Positions 44,138 through 48,752 of a stretch of 48,752 nucleotides of DNA are shown here, piece by piece. The stretch comes from Gordonia hirsuta DSM 44140 = NBRC 16056 (GTDB taxonomy: Bacteria; Actinomycetota; Actinomycetes; Mycobacteriales; Mycobacteriaceae). The first letter of the stretch is position 1; every line of letters begins with the position of its first letter. Below the pieces are notes generated by a model. That model did not search any database. It was given only the letters and a program-made list of their open reading frames with translations, and had not been told where the DNA came from. The position numbers were made by a program, and so were the translations under genes. The stretch lies in assembly GCF_000333015.1 (NCBI RefSeq), contig NZ_BANT01000042.1, forward strand, positions 1 to 48,752. The letters run 5' to 3'.

Positions 44138-45181
44138 ATGGCACTGTCAGCCGATCGCGAGAAGGCGCTCGATGTGGCGCTCGCCCAGATCGAGAAGAAC
44201 TACGGCAAAGGCTCGGTCATGCGGTTGGGTGAGGACAACCGTCCGCCGATGGAAGTGATTCCGACCGGTTCGGTGGCACTGGACGTCGCCCTGGGTGTGG
44301 GCGGACTGCCTCGCGGCCGCGTCATCGAGGTCTACGGTCCGGAATCCTCGGGTAAGACCACCGTGGCCCTGCATGCGGTCGCCAGTGCTCAGGCCAATGG
44401 AGGTGTGGCGGCATTCATCGATGCCGAACACGCCCTGGACCCGGAGTATGCGGCCAAACTCGGTGTCGACGTGGACTCCCTGCTGGTCTCTCAGCCCGAC
44501 ACCGGTGAGCAGGCGCTGGAGATCGCCGACATGCTGATCCGCTCGGGTGCCCTGGACATTCTGGTGATCGACTCGGTCGCCGCACTGGTGCCCAAGGCCG
44601 AGATCGAGGGCGAGATGGGTGATAGCCACGTGGGTCTGCAGGCCCGCCTGATGAGCCAGGCGCTGCGCAAGATGACCTCGGGTCTGAACCAGTCGAACAC
44701 CACCGCGATCTTCATCAACCAGCTGCGCGAGAAGATCGGTGTGATGTTCGGTTCTCCCGAGACCACCACCGGTGGAAAGGCGCTGAAGTTCTACGCGTCG
44801 GTCCGGCTGGATGTGCGGCGTATCGAGACGTTGAAGGACGGCACCGACGCGGTCGGCAACCGCACGCGCGTCAAGGTCGTCAAGAACAAGGTCGCTCCGC
44901 CGTTCAAGCAGGCCGAATTCGACATCCTGTACGGTCACGGGATCAGCCGTGAGGGCTCACTGATCGATATGGGTGTCGCTGAGGGATTCATCCGCAAGTC
45001 CGGCTCCTGGTTCACTTATGAGGGTGACCAGTTGGGTCAGGGTAAGGAGAACGCCCGGAAGTTCCTGTTGCAGAATCCGGACATCGCCGCCGAAATCGAG
45101 CTGAAGATCAAGAGCAAGCTCGGTATCGGGCCGAACCTTCAAGACCTCGACGAGCCGGTTCCGGCTCCGGTCGACTTCTGA
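44138..45181 (+). CDS. recA: Recombinase RecA
   Basis: RecA forms filaments on single-stranded DNA, drives strand exchange and triggers LexA self-cleavage. The 347-residue protein has Walker A GPESSGKT at residues 67-74, [20 protein letters not shown] and loop 2 near [20 protein letters not shown]. It has no intein, unlike M. tuberculosis RecA. The ATG at 44138 ([11 protein letters not shown]) is the family start, with GAGGGA 6 nt upstream; an earlier in-frame ATG at 44105 and GTG at 44099 would add 11-13 unconserved residues. Confidence 0.98.
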   Translation: MALSADREKALDVALAQIEKNYGKGSVMRLGEDNRPPMEVIPTGSVALDVALGVGGLPRGRVIEVYGPESSGKTTVALHAVASAQANGGVAAFIDAEHALDPEYAAKLGVDVDSLLVSQPDTGEQALEIADMLIRSGALDILVIDSVAALVPKAEIEGEMGDSHVGLQARLMSQALRKMTSGLNQSNTTAIFINQLREKIGVMFGSPETTTGGKALKFYASVRLDVRRIETLKDGTDAVGNRTRVKVVKNKVAPPFKQAEFDILYGHGISREGSLIDMGVAEGFIRKSGSWFTYEGDQLGQGKENARKFLLQNPDIAAEIELKIKSKLGIGPNLQDLDEPVPAPVDF

Positions 45182-45206
45182 TCGGCATCGGGGCAGGTAA
45201 CCGCCC

Positions 45207-45695
45207 ATGACCGAGAAGACGGGCCCGTCCGCCTGGGATGCCGCGCTGCGGCTCCTGGGGGTGCGGGCCCGTAGTCGTGTCGAGATCGCACAGCGACTGG
45301 CCCAGCGGGAGTTCGATGCCGCGACGATCGACGAGGTCCTGGCCCGGCTGGAGTCGGCCGGACTGATCGACGACGACGAATTCGCCCGGGAGTGGGCGCA
45401 CTCGCGTCATCGGCACTCCGGTCGCGGCCGGCTGGCGCTGCGCCGCGAACTGCGGACCAAAGGGGTGGCCGCCGAGACCATCGAGGAGGCCTTGGCGCAG
45501 ATCGAACCGGAGGACGAACGCGCTCAGGCCGCGGAGATCGCGGCCAAGAAGCTGGCGTCGTCGTCTCTGGATCTGGACGATCACGCCGACCGGGCCAAGG
45601 CCTACCGGCGGCTGGCCGGAGTCCTGGGCCGACGCGGATTTCCGCCGGAGATGATCTCCTCGGTGGTCAGCGACACCATCCGCGCGGCCCGCTGA
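45207..45695 (+). CDS. recX: RecA regulator RecX
   Basis: RecX binds RecA filaments and limits their activity. The 162-residue all-helical protein has the family repeats ARSRVEIAQRLAQREFDAAT, LESAGLIDDDEFAREWAHSR and GRGRLALRRELRTKGV. It lies 25 bp after recA and is probably co-transcribed with it under SOS control. It is convergent with gluD, only 23 bp away. Confidence 0.95.
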   Translation: MTEKTGPSAWDAALRLLGVRARSRVEIAQRLAQREFDAATIDEVLARLESAGLIDDDEFAREWAHSRHRHSGRGRLALRRELRTKGVAAETIEEALAQIEPEDERAQAAEIAAKKLASSSLDLDDHADRAKAYRRLAGVLGRRGFPPEMISSVVSDTIRAAR

Positions 45696-45718
45696 ACCAC
45701 CCGGCTCCGCGCGCGCTT

Positions 45719-46651
45719 CTAGAGTCTTCGATCGGGGTGGGTGGCCCGCGGGGTGTGGGCGGTACCGCTGAAGCCGGGGACGTTCTCCATGGCTTTGAGT
45801 TCGGCGACATCGGGGTCGGGCGCGTCGGTCTTGCGCCGCCCGGCGCGCAACCGGTGTTCCAGATAGTTGGCCAGTCCGGTCAAGCCGAAGTTGATGATGA
45901 TCATGATCGCGGCGACCACCAACAGCGCGGGCAGGTAGTTGCCGTAGAACGAGGCCGACTTGATTCCCGAGCGCACCACCTCGATATAGCCGATGGCATA
46001 GCCCAGGGCGCTGTCCTTCAACGCGATCACCATCTGCGCGACCAGGGCCGGCAGCATGGCGGTGACGGCCTGCGGCAGCAACACCAGCATCATCGTCTGC
46101 GATTTACGCAGTCCGACCGATTGGGCCGCCTCGGTCTGCCCACGCGGCAGCGACTGCACCCCGGCGCGCAGGATCTCGGCCAGGACCGAACCGTTGTAGA
46201 TGGTCAGGCCGAACACCACCGCCGCGAACGCCAGCTGGGAGGAGGGGAACACCGAATAGGCGGCGAAGAGGAAGTAGGCGAAGAAGATCAGGATCAGCAC
46301 CGGTACGGCACGGAAGACCTCCACGATCACCGTGCAGGTGTAGCGTAGCCAGGCGTGTTCGGAGAGGCGGCCGATGCCCAGCAGGGTGCCCATGATGATC
46401 GCCAGCACGATGGAGACGGCAGCGGCTTTGATGGTGCCCCACAGGCCCGGCAGCAGCCAGGTGGTCCAGGTACTGCCCTCGATGAAGGGCTTCCACTTCT
46501 CGGCGGTCAATTGATCGTTGCTCTGCAGCACCAGCACGATCCAGACCACCAGTGCCACGACCAGTGCGCCGAAGACCAGAGCGATCAGCCGATTGCGGAG
46601 GCGGGCGCGCGGGCCGGGCGCGTCGTAGAGAACCGTGGCGGGTGAACTCAT
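45719..46651 (-). CDS. gluD: Glutamate ABC transporter permease GluD
   Basis: GluD is the second permease of the glutamate importer. The 310-residue protein has an N-terminal membrane segment near residues 20-45, a binding-protein-dependent permease domain with about five helices, and the EAA-type loop [19 protein letters not shown]. The ATG at 46651 overlaps the gluC stop as ATGA; an in-frame ATG five codons upstream is an alternative. The operon ends here, facing recX. Confidence 0.93.
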   Translation of the reverse strand: MSSPATVLYDAPGPRARLRNRLIALVFGALVVALVVWIVLVLQSNDQLTAEKWKPFIEGSTWTTWLLPGLWGTIKAAAVSIVLAIIMGTLLGIGRLSEHAWLRYTCTVIVEVFRAVPVLILIFFAYFLFAAYSVFPSSQLAFAAVVFGLTIYNGSVLAEILRAGVQSLPRGQTEAAQSVGLRKSQTMMLVLLPQAVTAMLPALVAQMVIALKDSALGYAIGYIEVVRSGIKSASFYGNYLPALLVVAAIMIIINFGLTGLANYLEHRLRAGRRKTDAPDPDVAELKAMENVPGFSGTAHTPRATHPDRRL

Positions 46652-47331
46652 CGCTGCACCGCCCATCGCTTAGCGGCCCAGCCGAAGGCGGCGCCCTCCA
46701 GGAGCGTGATGACCATGAATCCGGCGGCGAAGATCGCGAAGATCAGCAGAATCTGACTCGAGTGGTTCTCCAGCTCTTCCTTCATCAGCAATGCCGCCTC
46801 CCCGACGCCGATGATCGACGCGATTGTGGTGTTCTTCGTCAGGGCGATCAGCACCGATCCCATCGGTGCGATGACCGCACGCAGCGCCTGCGGCAGCACG
46901 ATCAGCCCGAAGACCTGCGGGAAATTCAGGCCCACCGAGCGAGCCGCCTCCGCCTGTCCCAGTGGGACGGTGTTGAACCCCGAGCGCAGCGTCTCGCAGA
47001 CGAAGGTCGAGGTGTAGAGGATGAAGCCGAGGACGGCCAGGCGGAAGTTGTTGTTGGCGATGAAGTTTCCGTCGTCGGCGGCCAGGGTCAGGCCGAGATT
47101 CTGGTAGAGACCGATCGAGCAGAGCAGGATGATCAGCGTCAGCGGCGTATTGCGGACGACGTTGACGTAGACGGTGGCGAACCAGCGCATCACCGGAACG
47201 GGAGAGACCTTCATTCCGGCCAGGAGAACGCCCCAGAGCACGGAGCCGATCGCCGACCAGAACGTCAACTGGATCGTCAGCCAGAAGGCAGGCCATATCT
47301 GCGGTCCGAGACTGTCCCAGAGTTCACTCAT
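46648..47331 (-). CDS. gluC: Glutamate ABC transporter permease GluC
   Basis: The 227-residue permease has about five membrane helices and the cytoplasmic EAA loop [20 protein letters not shown] that docks on the ATPase. It starts immediately after the gluB stop and overlaps gluD as ATGA. The order ATPase-binding protein-permease-permease equals gluABCD of Corynebacterium glutamicum, where the operon is also linked to recA-recX. Confidence 0.94.
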   Translation of the reverse strand: MSELWDSLGPQIWPAFWLTIQLTFWSAIGSVLWGVLLAGMKVSPVPVMRWFATVYVNVVRNTPLTLIILLCSIGLYQNLGLTLAADDGNFIANNNFRLAVLGFILYTSTFVCETLRSGFNTVPLGQAEAARSVGLNFPQVFGLIVLPQALRAVIAPMGSVLIALTKNTTIASIIGVGEAALLMKEELENHSSQILLIFAIFAAGFMVITLLEGAAFGWAAKRWAVQR

Positions 47332-48345
47332 CTATTCGGCTCCTTCCGGGCAGGGGGTGGAGGGTGCGTCCAGGAAGCTCAGATCGCCGGGAGTCGGCAC
47401 GAACCGGAACTGGGAGCCGGGGGCATCGGCGCGGGCGATCATATCGTCGACGGTTGTATCGCCGAGCGCCTCGCGTAGGTCGCGTTCCCACACCGATTGG
47501 CCGCCGCCGGGCGGTGTGCTCATCATCAGCTGCAGCGCCTGATTGACCCGCTCGACGGCCTCGGGGAAGTCCTGGGCCATCCCGATCCCGTAGTACTCGG
47601 TGGAAAACGGTTCCCCCGCGGTCTTCCAGGTTCCCTTGACGCAGGTGTCGCGCGGATAGGTCATCGAGACCAGTTTGAATTCACCCTGCCAGCGGTTGGC
47701 GTAACCGGCCAGAATCACCTCATCGGTGGTCGTCGCATCGACCTTGCCGCGCCGCAGCGCCTCGACGCACGAGGAATACGAGTCGTATTCCTGCAGCTGG
47801 ACACCCGGCAACTGTGCCTTGACGTTCTGGGCCGGGGTGGACCCGGCGACCGAACACAACTTCTTCCCGTCGGCCAGGTCGGTGAGCGAGTTCAGGCCGT
47901 CGTCGTCGGCGCGGACGAGCAGGCCCTGGTAGGTGATGAAGTAGGGGCCGGCGAAATCGACCTTCTTCATCCGGTCGGCGGTGATCGAGTACGACGCGGC
48001 GATCGTATCGACCTCACCGTTGCGCAGGAAGGTCTCCCGCTGAGCCGACGGCGTCTCCTTCCAGCTGATCTGCGGACGGGCCACCCCGAGCTGGTCTGCC
48101 AGGGTGTTGACGACGAAGACCGATACCGCCGCGTCGAAGCCGGTGATCGCTCCGCCCGGATTCTGCAGTCCGAGACCGGGCTGATCGTATTTGGTGCCCA
48201 GCATCACGTGTCCGGCCCGGATATCGGCGAGCAGATCGCGCGGACCCGAGTCGCCGCAGGCCGTCAGCAGGGCGGTCAGCAGTGCCAGCGTCGCCGCCAG
48301 AAGGCCCAGTCGACGCGGCCGGAGGGGGCCAGCCGATGTGTTCAT
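47332..48345 (-). CDS. gluB: Glutamate-binding lipoprotein GluB
   Basis: GluB captures glutamate outside the membrane for the GluACD transporter. The 337-residue protein has a lipoprotein signal ending in the lipobox Leu27-Thr28-Ala29-Cys30, followed by a periplasmic amino-acid-binding fold (GAITGFDAAVSVFVVNTLAD, TIAASYSITADRMKKVDFAGPYF). It starts 2 nt after the gluA stop. Glutamate specificity comes from the operon context and homologues. Confidence 0.93.
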   Translation of the reverse strand: MNTSAGPLRPRRLGLLAATLALLTALLTACGDSGPRDLLADIRAGHVMLGTKYDQPGLGLQNPGGAITGFDAAVSVFVVNTLADQLGVARPQISWKETPSAQRETFLRNGEVDTIAASYSITADRMKKVDFAGPYFITYQGLLVRADDDGLNSLTDLADGKKLCSVAGSTPAQNVKAQLPGVQLQEYDSYSSCVEALRRGKVDATTTDEVILAGYANRWQGEFKLVSMTYPRDTCVKGTWKTAGEPFSTEYYGIGMAQDFPEAVERVNQALQLMMSTPPGGGQSVWERDLREALGDTTVDDMIARADAPGSQFRFVPTPGDLSFLDAPSTPCPEGAE

Positions 48346-48347
48346 GA

Positions 48348-48752
48348 TCAGTGGCCCAGGATCTTGGACAGGAAGTCGCGAGCCCGCTCGGACTTCGGCG
48401 CAGTGAAGAAGCTCTCCGGGTCGGTGTCTTCGACGATCTGCCCGTCGGCCATGAACAGGATCCGGTCGGCGGCCTTGCGGGCGAAGCCCATCTCGTGGGT
48501 CACCACGACCATCGTCATCCCCTCGGCGGCCAGGGAAACCATCACGTCCAGGACCTCGCTGACCATCTCCGGGTCCAGGGCCGAAGTGGGTTCGTCGAAG
48601 AGCATGACGCGCGGATTCATCGCCAGCGACCGGGCGATGGCCACTCGCTGCTGCTGACCGCCCGACAACTGTGCGGGATACTTGTCCTTCTGCGCGGCGA
48701 CACCGACCCGATCGAGCAGTTCCAAGGCCCGTTTCTGGGCGTCGGACTTCTT
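48348..48752 (-). CDS. gluA: Glutamate ABC transporter ATPase GluA, 5' part outside the window
   Basis: The last 134 residues of the ATPase are present; the frame is open to the window edge, so the N-terminal part with Walker A is missing. The signature [19 protein letters not shown], Walker [15 protein letters not shown] and H-loop [11 protein letters not shown] are visible and typical of polar amino-acid importers. It is the first gene of gluABCD on the minus strand, so the operon promoter lies beyond base 48752. Confidence 0.95.
   Translation of the reverse strand, partial: KKSDAQKRALELLDRVGVAAQKDKYPAQLSGGQQQRVAIARSLAMNPRVMLFDEPTSALDPEMVSEVLDVMVSLAAEGMTMVVVTHEMGFARKAADRILFMADGQIVEDTDPESFFTAPKSERARDFLSKILGH

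Noticed and set aside
44138..45181. Intein in RecA
   Set aside because: M. tuberculosis RecA has one, but this reading frame is uninterrupted and of normal length (347 residues).

Overview
The window is high-GC actinobacterial chromosome. Gene content and order (infB-rbfA-nrnA-MATE; pptH-pptT-truB; mntR/ribF; rpsO-pnp; dapB; thyA-dfrA; thyX-dapA-rnj; ftsK; argA/pgsA-clgR-pspA; recA-recX; gluABCD) match the core backbone of Mycobacteriales. The gluABCD glutamate uptake operon beside recA-recX, and the absence of PE/PPE genes and of pspM/pspN, point away from Mycobacterium tuberculosis towards a Gordonia/Rhodococcus/Tsukamurella-type genome. The genus cannot be fixed from the sequence alone.

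Layout. 1-4681: translation and RNA-turnover genes (infB 3' part, rbfA, nrnA) and a MATE exporter. 4718-7318: a small GNAT protein and a flavoprotein reductase on the minus strand, then pptH on the plus strand. 7556-11325: pptT, a large OafA/SGNH acyltransferase and truB. 11342-13030: mntR (minus) divergent from ribF. 13180-16117: rpsO and pnp, each with a structured leader. 16241-19923: a Tat-exported neutral ceramidase (minus) and an amidase (plus). 20029-25300: dapB, a membrane protein, a flavodoxin-like protein, an ABC exporter, thyA and dfrA. 25297-30483: an AlkX/YcaQ-type DNA glycosylase, a methyltransferase, a small unknown, a deazaflavin-type protein, an HMG-CoA-lyase-like enzyme and a broken secretory lipase. 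30529-31850: a phosphomannomutase-like HAD protein and a broken secreted tyrosine phosphatase. 32013-38600: thyX, dapA, rnj, ftsK. 38641-39803: a manganese (yybP-ykoY) riboswitch driving terC. 39763-43944: a YciI protein, argA, pgsA, clgR, pspA, a glycosyltransferase-like protein and a DUF3046 protein. 44138-45695: recA-recX behind an SOS box. 45719-48752: gluD, gluC, gluB and the 3' part of gluA on the minus strand.

Functional themes. Manganese is handled by a protein sensor (MntR) and an RNA sensor (the terC riboswitch). Folate and thymidylate supply comes from ThyA-DHFR and also from flavin-dependent ThyX. Lysine/DAP synthesis is represented by dapB and dapA, RNA decay by PNPase, RNase J and NrnA, phosphopantetheine attachment and removal by PptT and PptH, and envelope/DNA stress by ClgR, PspA, RecA and RecX. 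Many genes carry a TAnnnT -10 hexamer 6-8 nt before the start codon, so leaderless mRNAs look common.

I found no mobile element, CRISPR array, tRNA or phage gene, and no clearly novel multigene system. The most interesting signals are the terC riboswitch with a visible RBS switch, two neighbouring secreted-enzyme genes that have lost internal catalytic segments, a homopolymer at the MATE start, and unexplained structured leaders at pptT, rpsO, pnp and dapB.
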